DNA of 21,326 nt, taken from positions 1-21,326 of the IMG/VR virus record IMGVR_UViG_3300010150_000225; one strand, 5' to 3'. The DNA comes from a virus. The notes under the pieces are model-generated. The model ran no database searches, was not told where the DNA came from, and saw only the letters and a list, made by a program, of their open reading frames with translations. Both the position numbers and the translations under genes were made by a program. Below are positions 6,451 to 12,737 of the stretch, one piece after another. How positions within the stretch are numbered: position 1 is the first letter of the stretch; each line of letters begins with the position of its first letter.

Positions 6451-7281
6451 TTAAGCTACCTCATCCCAATTAGGAGTTTGACTGTCCGTTGCATCAGTCC
6501 AACTCGGTGTCTGTGTATCTGTAATCGCCGTCCAACTTGGCGATTGTGTGTCTGTAACGGCTGTCCAATTCGCAGTTTGCCCGTCGCTTATCTCGCCCCA
6601 ACTTGGTACTTGTGAGTCATCTATAAGACCCCAGACGTTAAAATACCCTATCTCCGCTGTTCCAGATACTCCAGTTACCCCAATAACTGCATCCGCAACA
6701 ACTACATCACCAATCGCTCCAGTGCCTGAGACACCTGTTGGAACGATCGTTTGGCCCAGACCGATAGTAACTGTGCCAACCGCTGAAGTACCCGCCACAC
6801 CTGTTGGAGAAATAACTGCGCCACCTGTAACAGTGACCGTACCAACCGCACTAGTTCCTGCCACACCTGTAGCAGAAGCATTCGCATCTGCACTAATTGT
6901 GGCTGTTCCAACAGCCGAAGTGCCTGCGACTCCAGTGACTGAAACATTCGCATCCGCGCTGACCGTAACTGAGCCAACCGCTCCAGTACCAGCAATGCCA
7001 GTAACACTAACATTCGCATCTGACGATACAGTAAGCGTTCCGACAACTCCCGTTCCTGCCACTCCCGTAACAGAAACGGTAACGCCCGTTCCTTCAACAA
7101 TCGTAACGGAGCCAATCGACCCCGTTCCTGCCACGCCTGTAACAGTGACATTCGCATCTGCAGAAACTGTGACGGAACCGACCGCCCCAGTTGCTGCAAC
7201 ACCTGTGACCTCAACAGGGTCTGCTTGACCCCATGGGCCTTCGCCCCAAGTGCCTCTGCCCCATCCATTAAGGTCTGCCAC
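6451..7281 (-). CDS. Repeat protein of 22- and 11-residue units, probable tail-associated protein
   Basis: A 276-residue protein. It begins with a Trp/Gly-rich head (MADLNGWGRGTWGEGPWGQA). Then follow nine units around TGVAGTxAVGxVTVSADANV, with unit starts at residues 26, 48, 72, 94, 116, 138, 160, 182 and 203. Next come five 11-residue units of the form TDTQxPSWTAI at 221-272. The start codon is GTG at 7281; an ATG two bases upstream belongs to a different frame that gives an Arg/Leu-rich product, so I reject it. The composition (Val, Thr, Gly, Ala, hardly any charge) suggests a beta-structured fibrous or sheath-like protein. It lies between a small structural gene and the tail fibre, with its stop touching the fibre's ATG. 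I infer a tail or fibre-attachment role; no known domain is recognised. Confidence 0.85.
   Translation of the reverse strand: MADLNGWGRGTWGEGPWGQADPVEVTGVAATGAVGSVTVSADANVTVTGVAGTGSIGSVTIVEGTGVTVSVTGVAGTGVVGTLTVSSDANVSVTGIAGTGAVGSVTVSADANVSVTGVAGTSAVGTATISADANASATGVAGTSAVGTVTVTGGAVISPTGVAGTSAVGTVTIGLGQTIVPTGVSGTGAIGDVVVADAVIGVTGVSGTAEIGYFNVWGLIDDSQVPSWGEISDGQTANWTAVTDTQSPSWTAITDTQTPSWTDATDSQTPNWDEVA
6466..6621 (-). repeat. Five tandem 11-residue repeats
   Basis: Residues 221-272: DDSQVPSW, SDGQTANW, TDTQSPSW, TDTQTPSW and TDSQTPNW, each spaced by exactly 11 residues (33 bases) with a Gln four residues before a conserved Trp. This is exactly half the period of the neighbouring 22-residue array. 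Confidence 0.9.
6628..7206 (-). repeat. Nine tandem 22-residue repeats
   Basis: Unit core TGV(A/S)GTxxxGxVTVSADANVSV. Unit-to-unit spacing is 22, 24, 22, 22, 22, 22, 22 and 21 residues, that is about 66 bases. DNA copies are diverged, so the protein pattern is under constraint rather than freshly duplicated. The repeats keep stop codons out of other frames, which produces long spurious frames on both strands. Confidence 0.9.
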
Positions 7282-7291
7282 ATATTACTCG

Positions 7292-7723
7292 CTATGCGAT
7301 ACGAATAATGGCGTTAGACGCATCCGCTGTAGGGAATTGAATAGTAAAATCCCCTGAACTAGATGTTTTATCTCCGCCAAAATCTAATGCACAAACAGAG
7401 GGATCACCAGAAGCACTATCATTAAATATCAGTGCGCCTCTTGCGGTAATACTGCTAGAGCTAAACGTCAGATTAGCAAAATCTGTCAGCGCCGTAGTTC
7501 CAGAGGTGCTCGGATCTACACGAGTAAGTGCTGCACCTTTAGCCGTATAGCCCGTACCAGAAACTTCATTGGACGTAGTATATGCAGTAGTGCCTGCGCC
7601 CAAAGAAGCGGAACTTGTATACAGCGCAAGATTAAACGTGCTGCCGCCTGAGTTTTTAAAATTGTGCACTGCTTCCATAAGCTCTTTCTTAAAAGAAGTA
7701 CACATTGCAGTCGTAATAGCCAT
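7292..7723 (-). CDS. Conserved phage structural protein, 143 residues
   Basis: Starts MAITTAMCTSFKKELMEAVH and continues FNLALYTSSASLGAGTTAYT, GTGYTAKGAAL, ITARGALIFND, ending with FGGDKTSSSGDFTIQFPTAD and AIIRIA. I recognise this as a recurrent marine phage protein, usually listed as structural or hypothetical. The N-terminal 25 residues are helical, the rest is predicted beta sandwich with many Ser/Thr/Gly. Its place between connector-like genes and the fibre block suggests a virion protein of the neck or tail. The ATG overlaps the preceding stop by one base (TAATG). The biochemical role is not known to me. Confidence 0.85.
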   Translation of the reverse strand: MAITTAMCTSFKKELMEAVHNFKNSGGSTFNLALYTSSASLGAGTTAYTTSNEVSGTGYTAKGAALTRVDPSTSGTTALTDFANLTFSSSSITARGALIFNDSASGDPSVCALDFGGDKTSSSGDFTIQFPTADASNAIIRIA

Positions 7724-8013
7724 TATAGACTCCTAATTATGTCTGCCATGTCTTTATGGCCCTGACGTTCTAATTCAGCAATTAAAGTTGTTCTATCACT
7801 TTTAATTGCTTCTTTTATGTAAAAACTTACCGTTGTTTGTACAGATCGTTTGAACGCTTCAGCTTGTTGTGCAATCACTGGGTGGCAATCTCCCCCAACA
7901 CTTATAATTCTATCAGAAGCAACTTTTGCCCAAAACTCAGGATCATGTCCTTTATCTGTAGTCGTTGTTACAAATACTTCGCCTATCCCCATCTGCGGAG
8001 CTTCAATCAACAT
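7723..8013 (-). CDS. Conserved hypothetical phage protein, 96 residues
   Basis: The product has a beta-like N-terminus (MLIEAPQMGIGEVFVTTTTD), then GHDPEFWAKVASDRIISVGG and a helical C-terminus (AFKRSVQTTVSFYIKEAIKS, DRTTLIAELERQGHKDMADI). The PEFWA...RIISV segment and the SDRxTL...GH.D(L/M)A.IIR end recur in marine phage genomes as far as I recall. The position, between the two connector-side genes and a small structural protein, and a TAATG junction with the next gene, suggest a head-tail junction accessory. No enzyme motif is visible. Confidence 0.78.
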   Translation of the reverse strand: MLIEAPQMGIGEVFVTTTTDKGHDPEFWAKVASDRIISVGGDCHPVIAQQAEAFKRSVQTTVSFYIKEAIKSDRTTLIAELERQGHKDMADIIRSL

Positions 8014-8018
8014 TTTAA

Positions 8019-8654
8019 CTATCCTTTAGAAATATCGTACCGATACTCGTCTCTTGAACCATAGCCTTGACCCAAGTTTTTAAGACCGTTTACTGCTTGA
8101 ATAAAGCGTTGCTCATATTGAACTACTTCTTCTGGGACTTTAAGAAAAGTCGCAGCCTCCACTAAAGTACCGTACAGCATCGCGTCGGGAGCATTATTAG
8201 AAAGCCATGTTGTCTCAGATCCTGAAGTCGTAGTCAATGAAGCAGGACGATACTTATAGTGCAACTCAAACGAATAACCTTGGTCTGGAGTAGGTGCCAA
8301 CATGAAAGTATTGTCGTCAAACAATGCGTAATACTTTGGAGTACCTGTTGTCGAAGGGTTAGGCGTATAGTCTCTGATAAAAGAAACGTGCTTATACAAC
8401 AAGTAACTGTACACGCTGCTAGAAATTACAGCCAAGCTGTAAGGTGCTAAAAAATCATCAGGTGTGCTTAAATAAGTATTACTCGCAGAAGCAGAACCTG
8501 TTACGTTTTTTCTAAAAACTGGGAGTTCTACGGCTTTTAAGATCCGCTCTTCAGCTTCTTTAATAAACGTATCTAAATCAGAAACAAAAGTTGTTTCTGC
8601 AGTTTCACAGTAATCTTGTACGGTAGATTTTAAAGTCGCTAATGTAAAACTCAT
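8019..8654 (-). CDS. Head-to-tail adaptor-like protein (neck)
   Basis: A 211-residue protein. The N-terminal helices (LKSTVQDYCETAETTFVSDL and DTFIKEAEERILKAVELPVF) are followed by a beta domain with TYLSTPDDFLAPYSLAVISS, a PKYYALFDDNTFMLAPTPDQ stretch and YSFELHYKYRPASL, and a C-terminal helix (AATFLKVPEEVVQYEQRFIQ). This order, an Asp-loop helix start, a P.DFL strand, a P.YY segment, LxPxPD and a terminal Y..RF helix, is that of the adaptor proteins that sit under the portal (T7 gp11 / gp6-like). It likely forms a ring joining head and tail. It overlaps the zinc-ribbon gene upstream (ATGA). The specific family is inferred from pattern, not searched. Confidence 0.75.
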   Translation of the reverse strand: MSFTLATLKSTVQDYCETAETTFVSDLDTFIKEAEERILKAVELPVFRKNVTGSASASNTYLSTPDDFLAPYSLAVISSSVYSYLLYKHVSFIRDYTPNPSTTGTPKYYALFDDNTFMLAPTPDQGYSFELHYKYRPASLTTTSGSETTWLSNNAPDAMLYGTLVEAATFLKVPEEVVQYEQRFIQAVNGLKNLGQGYGSRDEYRYDISKG

Positions 8655-9019
8655 GTTGTTTCTACCTCAACTTGCCCGATGCTACCTGTTGCGAAGACAC
8701 CTTCAAATTTACTTCCTATAGGATCTACTACACCCAACGGCTGTCCACCAACATTTACTCCACTAGCGGTAGTGTTACTTGGACCAGTTGTAAAGACACG
8801 TCCTAGTTCGGACTGCGGTAACGGAACTTCTGGTCTTGCTTGTCGCAATGCTTCAGGATCGGAGGTGTGGTGCGGTGGGTCTAGTTGAGGATGTTTAGGT
8901 TCAAAACATTCTGAACAGACTTTAAATCCTGTCCACTCCATGCGCAGCTCAAGATACTTATATCTAAAGCCGCAACGATCACAGACACCATACGAATACT
9001 TACCTACCGCAAAGGCCAT
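8651..9019 (-). CDS. Small zinc-ribbon phage protein
   Basis: A 122-residue protein with an N-terminal four-cysteine zinc site: C13 and C16 in CDRCGF, C35 and C38 in CSECFE, separated by a strand with LELRMEWTGF. The next residues are PKHPQLDPPHHTSDPEALRQ, so histidines flank the site. The C-terminal half is Gly/Thr/Val-rich and ends QVEVETT. From memory, such a CDRCG...VC..C..PKHPQ protein is widely found in the neck/tail gene region of marine phages, with unknown role; a structural zinc ribbon in a virion or assembly protein is the simplest reading. Junctions are TAATG upstream and ATGA downstream, showing tight coupling with both adaptor-like genes. Confidence 0.85.
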   Translation of the reverse strand: MAFAVGKYSYGVCDRCGFRYKYLELRMEWTGFKVCSECFEPKHPQLDPPHHTSDPEALRQARPEVPLPQSELGRVFTTGPSNTTASGVNVGGQPLGVVDPIGSKFEGVFATGSIGQVEVETT

Positions 9020-9687
9020 TAGATATATGTCCGTCTAGGAACCAATCGTAATGAACTATCGTCATCGTACTTAATAGCATTAACTAGATTTTGCTCATAC
9101 AACGGCTGTAATAATCCTGCCTTTTCGGGGTTTTTCTTTAACGCTAAATTAAAAGCAAGCCCTGTAACTAGGCAGGGAAGAAATCTACTAGGTACGTCAA
9201 CATCGTCTACAGACGCAGAAATATCTTGAATTCGTTTCCAACGGTAAGAAATAAACTTGTCCGTAGAATTCTCTGGAGCAGGCCAAACGTATAGCTTAGG
9301 CGTGATCGTTCTTTCAAGATAGTATTGAGTAACCCTAGCTTGGGTTTCTTTATTGGGAATATCTAAATAGTCTCCACGATCTATACGATCTATCTGAAAA
9401 TCTGTTTGAATCCCGTTTTGTGTCCTACGGATAACTGCGTCTAAAATATCAATATCATACTGATTTAAGTCGTAGGTAGTCGTCCCCTGAACTAAATCAA
9501 GGGAGACTTGTTCTACTTCCCAAATCTGGATACCTCGGTTAGACCAGTCTGCGAACATAATGTTCATAGACCGTCTAGCTGTTACCCCGTCATATCCGGT
9601 ACGGTATTCTAGTCCAGCTAGTTCGTAGGCTTCTTCAATCGCATCCGCTGCGGTTAAAGTGAAAGTTCTTGTTCCTGATGTGGCCAT
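9019..9687 (-). CDS. P22 gp4-like head completion/adaptor protein
   Basis: A 222-residue protein. The first 60 residues match the gp4/adaptor pattern: a helix with AADAIEEAYELAGLEYRTGY, then ARRSMNIMFADWSNRGIQIW and a strand VSLDLVQGTTTYDLNQYD. The central part is beta (YYLERTITPKLYVWPAPENS, FISYRWKRIQDI), and a helical end contains PSRFLPCLVTGLAFNLALKK and LLQPLYEQN. In P22 and related phages such a protein binds the portal, seals packaged DNA and receives the tail. There is a second adaptor-like gene nearby, so the two may make successive neck rings. The start overlaps the preceding stop (TAATG). The family call is inference from motif order. Confidence 0.75.
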   Translation of the reverse strand: MATSGTRTFTLTAADAIEEAYELAGLEYRTGYDGVTARRSMNIMFADWSNRGIQIWEVEQVSLDLVQGTTTYDLNQYDIDILDAVIRRTQNGIQTDFQIDRIDRGDYLDIPNKETQARVTQYYLERTITPKLYVWPAPENSTDKFISYRWKRIQDISASVDDVDVPSRFLPCLVTGLAFNLALKKNPEKAGLLQPLYEQNLVNAIKYDDDSSLRLVPRRTYI

Positions 9688-10094
9688 TATCCATAGTTCT
9701 TCAGAAGTTCTAAAACAATCACATAGCTGTCGTTAGAAGATGCTCCAATGGTGGTCAGATTTATATCTCCGGTTTTACCAGAACCTGACGTATTCTTGAG
9801 TCCTCCAAAAGAACTAAAGTCCATGTGGCCATTACTATCTTGAGCTAACCCTAGCGCAATGGTGTCTGTAGTCGCATCAAATAAAAGTTGTACTTGAGTA
9901 AAACCAATAATTGAATGAGTCACTTTTTCTATAAGTACCCCACTACAAGCAGTTCCATCTTCTCTCGTTGCCAAACCACTAACGTCAATCTTAGTTACGG
10001 CATCTTCACCAGTACCGTCACTAAGATTAGTTAGTTGTATGACAGCTTTATGCGTACCATCAGAGATAGTTGTTGAAGTTACTGCATCTGCCAT
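9687..10094 (-). CDS. Conserved phage structural protein, 135 residues
   Basis: Starts MADAVTSTTISDGTHKAVIQ, followed by LTNLSDGTGEDAVTKIDVSG, a Cys-containing strand, LLFDATTDTIALGL, MDFSSFGGLKNTSGSGKTGD and a C-terminus SYVIVLELLKNYG. I recognise this layout (NISDGTGE..VTK.D, WDATTD, DF..FGG, GKTGDI, YxIVLELxK.Y) from many marine phages, where it is usually unassigned. The protein is predicted all-beta and is probably in the virion. Its location after the major capsid block and before the neck proteins fits a head-surface or neck role. The specific function is unknown. Confidence 0.85.
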   Translation of the reverse strand: MADAVTSTTISDGTHKAVIQLTNLSDGTGEDAVTKIDVSGLATREDGTACSGVLIEKVTHSIIGFTQVQLLFDATTDTIALGLAQDSNGHMDFSSFGGLKNTSGSGKTGDINLTTIGASSNDSYVIVLELLKNYG

Positions 10095-10111
10095 ATCAAT
10101 TTACTCCCGTA

Positions 10112-10618
10112 TTAAGCGTCTGCAAACGGAGTGACAATAGTGCCTGATCCAAGAGTTAGCCCTTCTACTGCATATTTCGCACTAGCGATAGCCGTAACTC
10201 GGATAATACTTCCTGCAAGCCCGCCTTTAGTGCTGCCGTTTAACGTAATTACGTCGTTAGAAGCTCCAGAAATAAAGGTTTTACCAGTTGCGTCATCTAC
10301 GCCTGTGTAAACGCCTCCAACAAACTTATCGGTGCCGTCTGTCAAAATATCCATGTCAGTAGCAGCTGTTACAACTACAAATGTAAATTGAGCACCTAGA
10401 TTATTTGTTTGATCTGGGGAAGTTGGGTCAGTAGGACTAGTTGTAACGATTGAGGGCAAAGTAAACTTGCCATCTGCATCATTACAAAGAAGAATCTTAC
10501 CCGCGTGAGCTGCGACAGTTATCGTCGTGTCTGCGGTCAGACTAACTGTAGCGTTAGCCCCTGCGTTTATAAAACCCGCCAAAGATCTGACTGGGCCAGC
10601 AAAAGTGGTCTGTGCCAT
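10112..10618 (-). CDS. Beta-rich structural protein, 168 residues, first gene after the capsid terminator
   Basis: Starts MAQTTFAGPVRSLAGFINAG and consists of Thr/Ala/Gly-rich beta sequence with VSLTADTTITVAAHAGKILL, FVVVTAATDMDILTDGTDKF and ISGASNDVITLNGSTKGGLA. The opening MAQTTFAGPV is a frequent start of small marine phage virion proteins. I suspect a capsid surface or decoration-type protein but cannot prove it. The gene begins eight bases after an AGAGG ribosome site (10631-10627) that directly follows a leader with interleaved inverted repeats, unlike the other genes here, which are translationally coupled. This makes it the head of a separately controlled segment. Confidence 0.82.
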   Translation of the reverse strand: MAQTTFAGPVRSLAGFINAGANATVSLTADTTITVAAHAGKILLCNDADGKFTLPSIVTTSPTDPTSPDQTNNLGAQFTFVVVTAATDMDILTDGTDKFVGGVYTGVDDATGKTFISGASNDVITLNGSTKGGLAGSIIRVTAIASAKYAVEGLTLGSGTIVTPFADA

Positions 10619-10631
10619 TATAAATACCTCT

Positions 10632-10689
10632 TTACGAAAGGATTCGCCCTAGAGTCTTCGTAACGTCCGTCTGAGGCGGTCGCTAGGGC
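10632..10689 (-). promoter_or_regulatory. Structured leader: two interleaved inverted repeats (possible pseudoknot)
   Basis: In the minus-strand transcript the order is GCCCUAG (10689-10683), UUACGAA (10663-10657), CUAGGGC (10652-10646), UUCGUAA (10638-10632). The first pairs with the third and the second with the fourth, seven perfect base pairs each. Spacers are 19, 4 and 7 bases. This A-B-A'-B' order allows either an H-type pseudoknot or two mutually exclusive hairpins. The last arm directly abuts the AGAGG ribosome site of the 168-residue gene. Confidence 0.55.
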
Positions 10690-10709
10690 TGTTTTTCTCA
10701 GATAGTTCG

Positions 10710-10738
10710 TTTATACAGGAGAAAAAGAAAAGGGGCAA
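10710..10738 (-). promoter_or_regulatory. Weak sigma70-like promoter candidate
   Basis: TTGCCC (10738-10733), 17 bases, then TATAAA (10715-10710) on the minus strand. It overlaps the terminator hairpin and would start transcription near 10703, ahead of the structured leader. The match is 4 of 6 and 5 of 6 to consensus, which is easily reached by chance in AT-rich spacers; kept only because of position. Confidence 0.25.
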
Positions 10739-10751
10739 CAAGTGCCCCTTT
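10716..10751 (-). terminator. Intrinsic terminator after the major capsid gene
   Basis: Minus-strand AAAGGGGCA, loop CTTGT, TGCCCCTTT: a perfect 9-bp stem (10751-10743 with 10737-10729) followed by TCTTTTTCT. It begins 11 bases after the capsid stop codon. It should end or attenuate transcripts from the head operon, with readthrough or a new promoter serving the tail genes. Confidence 0.88.
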
Positions 10752-10762
10752 CTTTCGCGATA

Positions 10763-11674
10763 TTACGCAGCTCCAGGAGAGCCGAAAATACCACGCCAGT
10801 CGGAGAAGCCAAAGCTGTATCGCTCTCTGGCCTTGTACCGAACATTACCAGTTTCGAAGTCACCTTCCATACTGGTCGATACAGGAGAACGCACAAAGTG
10901 CTTCAGACCGTTAGGTACGTCAGTCGTCAGGAAGAACGCATCAGTATCTGTTAGATAATGATTGACGGTGTATCCCTCAGGAACCATACCCATGTTGCGT
11001 AGTGCGTTGATATCGTTATCAGCCGTACCGACTCGTCCAGGAGTTTCCAGTAGACGATCTGCAACGAATTGCAGTGCGGTTGGGATAATCAGCTTACGGG
11101 CTTGTGCGTTGATCTTTAGACCACGCTCATCTTCGAAAGCTGCGATATCGATCAGCGACTGCTCTAGTGAGGTTTCATTAAGATCCGACGCAGTCGATAG
11201 CTCGTTGCGTTGGGTCTCATTACCTACAGTCGGGTGATCAGTTGCACACAGTTCTTTGCCATCACCACCAACAAAAGAAGAACTAAACGCATTGTTCAAT
11301 ACGTTCGCGCCCTTAATGTTTTTAGTGGTCATCATAGAACGAGCAAGTGCTCGCGTATAACGTGAGGACAAGGTGTCGTACAAATTATCTTCAATAGCTT
11401 CTTCAGTCAATGAAAAAGCCAAAGCGATAGTTTCATGCGAGTACCGTGCAGTAAAAGATTCTTGTGCGGTGTCATAAGTAACGCCAGAACCTTCAAACTT
11501 TACAGGAGCTTCGCCGAAGCCAGTCAACATTACCTCTTCTTCAAAAGCTCGTTCTGAAGTTTCGGTTTCGAAGATTTCTTCGTACTCAGCGTCGTAGCGA
11601 TCATACTCTAGTCCGAAAAGAGCATGAAGGCCAGGAACAAGCTCTTTTACGAGTTGCGCTCTATTAATAGCCAT
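10763..11674 (-). CDS. Major capsid protein (HK97-fold, Mu gpT-like)
   Basis: A 303-residue protein. The N-terminus is helical (LVKELVPGLHALFGLEYDRY), then YEEIFETETSERAFEEEVML and TGFGEAPVKFEGSGVTYDTA; the middle carries SLTEEAIEDNLYDTLSSRYT and the sequence ELCATDHPTVGNETQRNELS, and the C-terminal part has QARKLIIPTALQFVADRLLE, HYLTDTDAFFLTTDVPNGLK and FSDWRGIFG. This combination, particularly the LCATDHPTVG loop and the LIIPTAL / FFLT..PNGLKHF strands, matches Mu-type gpT major head subunits, an HK97-fold shell protein. Length fits. It is preceded by scaffold-like and decoration-like genes, has an AAGGAG about eight bases from the ATG, and is followed at once by a strong terminator, in keeping with high expression. 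Confidence 0.92.
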   Translation of the reverse strand: MAINRAQLVKELVPGLHALFGLEYDRYDAEYEEIFETETSERAFEEEVMLTGFGEAPVKFEGSGVTYDTAQESFTARYSHETIALAFSLTEEAIEDNLYDTLSSRYTRALARSMMTTKNIKGANVLNNAFSSSFVGGDGKELCATDHPTVGNETQRNELSTASDLNETSLEQSLIDIAAFEDERGLKINAQARKLIIPTALQFVADRLLETPGRVGTADNDINALRNMGMVPEGYTVNHYLTDTDAFFLTTDVPNGLKHFVRSPVSTSMEGDFETGNVRYKARERYSFGFSDWRGIFGSPGAA

Positions 11675-11691
11675 TAGTTACTCTCCTTCGA

Positions 11692-12231
11692 CTATACAGC
11701 GAATACGTTAGTTGGGAACGAAAAATACCCACGAGCATTAGCACCGATGCTATTGCTTGGGGAATCTACGAACCTATTCAACAACGCTATTCCGCTACTT
11801 GTTGTCGCTGTTACACCTTCTTTGGATCGACCATTGTTAGTGCTACCAGCGGTAGTAGTGATAGTATATTTACTACCAATGAAACTTACGGCAGGAGTAC
11901 CTGCTGTAAATTGTGCTTCATACACGATTGCAGGATCGGTATACACATACGCTTCTGCGTCAGCACCGCCTAGCGTAGCTAGGTCTGCTGTCCACATATT
12001 AGAGTATGTAGGTGTACCGTCTGTTGCGGTGTAGAAAACGCCAGCAAAAACTCCAGCAGGAGTTCCTGTAGCAGTGCCTTGGATAACGTACCCAGAAGAA
12101 AGATTGACTACATCTCCAGTAAAAATGGAGGCGTTGGTCGCACTTGCAATACGCAATTTCTGGGGACGGATCGTTCCACCATAAAGGTGGTAGGCTGGGG
12201 TGAACCCGTTAGGGGCGTCAGTATTAGCCAT
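11692..12231 (-). CDS. Probable capsid decoration protein
   Basis: A 179-residue protein starting MANTDAPNGFTPAYHLYGGT with IRPQKLRIASATNASIFTGD, SGYVIQGTATGTPAGVFAGV, a strand YTATDGTPTYSNMWTAD, AYVYTDPAIVYEAQFTA and a C-terminus ARGYFSFPTNVFAV. The pattern DAPxGFxP..H..GG.I, IFxGD.V.L, GVFAGV.Y and VYxDP..VYE is one I recall from marine phages immediately upstream of the capsid gene. It is predicted beta, compatible with a protein that sits on the shell surface (decoration type) or a head-associated protein. The position next to the major capsid gene supports this. No enzyme motif is present. Confidence 0.82.
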   Translation of the reverse strand: MANTDAPNGFTPAYHLYGGTIRPQKLRIASATNASIFTGDVVNLSSGYVIQGTATGTPAGVFAGVFYTATDGTPTYSNMWTADLATLGGADAEAYVYTDPAIVYEAQFTAGTPAVSFIGSKYTITTTAGSTNNGRSKEGVTATTSSGIALLNRFVDSPSNSIGANARGYFSFPTNVFAV

Positions 12232-12258
12232 GATTTAGTCCTCTAAGGAAATAATGAA

Positions 12259-12726
12259 TTAATCCGTAGCCTTTGTGGGGCTTCCGAATTCCACTTTAGT
12301 GCTTCTCCGCATGTCGCTTTGTCTCAGCGGCATTCTTAGATCGGCCTCTCGCATCAAATCATTATCAACACCTTGAAGTTGTTCTGCAGTCTTACTGTTA
12401 TAGTAATGATTACGTTCTTCAACAGTCTCTTCAGGAATTTTAGCGAGAATAAGACCACCAACACCTATCACACCGGCGTGTTTACCGTCCTCAATCGTAG
12501 GGGCATCAAAATCTGGATGATCTTCTGCTCTTACAGGCTCGAATCCTTCACGAATACGTTTAGACATATTCGCTCGGTCATCATGCCCACGGACTTCTGC
12601 ACGAACCCACCTGTGTTTATATCCAGGAGGGGCGGTAGGGGCGTCTAACATAGATGGCGGTTGCCAAGGTTTACGGCGAGTTTTCTTTTCTCGTGTTTCA
12701 GCAGACCTGGAGGTACGATCTGTCAT
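12259..12726 (-). CDS. Conserved phage protein of the head-gene block, 155 residues
   Basis: The start was set at the ATG at 12726, because AGGAG (12737-12733) lies six bases before it; the ATG at 12732 touches the AGGAG and is unlikely. The product is basic at the N-terminus (SAETREKKTRRKPWQPPSML), then has APPGYKHRWVRAEVRGHDDR, NMSKRIREGFEPVRAEDHPD, HAGVIGVGGLILAKIPEETV and EERNHYYN. The sequence is recurrent in marine phages between scaffold and capsid genes as far as I recall. No fold or activity is known to me. The GY.HRWVR...REGFEPV segment and the GGLIL..IP strand are the most conserved-looking parts. It likely takes part in head assembly, by position. Confidence 0.83.
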   Translation of the reverse strand: MTDRTSRSAETREKKTRRKPWQPPSMLDAPTAPPGYKHRWVRAEVRGHDDRANMSKRIREGFEPVRAEDHPDFDAPTIEDGKHAGVIGVGGLILAKIPEETVEERNHYYNSKTAEQLQGVDNDLMREADLRMPLRQSDMRRSTKVEFGSPTKATD

Positions 12727-12732
12727 TTTCAT

Positions 12733-12737
12733 CTCCT
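12733..12737 (-). promoter_or_regulatory. Ribosome binding site deciding the start at 12726
   Basis: AGGAG on the minus strand, partly within the stop codon (TAG, 12738-12736) of the scaffold-like gene. Six bases separate it from the ATG at 12726, none from the ATG at 12732. Confidence 0.8.

Noticed and set aside
6548-7228. A 226-residue open frame on the plus strand
   Set aside because: It is the antisense image of the 22-residue repeat array. The 66-base period is a multiple of three and keeps stops out of several frames. There are no gene-like junctions and all neighbours are on the minus strand.
6702-7283. A minus-strand 193-residue frame starting with ATG two bases before the GTG of the repeat protein
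   Set aside because: It is Arg/Leu/Gln-rich low-complexity sequence in the wrong frame of the repeats and ends inside the gene. The GTG frame has the recognisable MADLNGWGRGTWGEG start and runs to the tail-fibre junction.
10667-10679. A small hairpin CCGTC-TGA-GGCGG inside the leader
   Set aside because: On the transcribed minus strand it has an internal C-A mismatch and a three-base loop, so it is weak; it could at most add to the larger interleaved structure.
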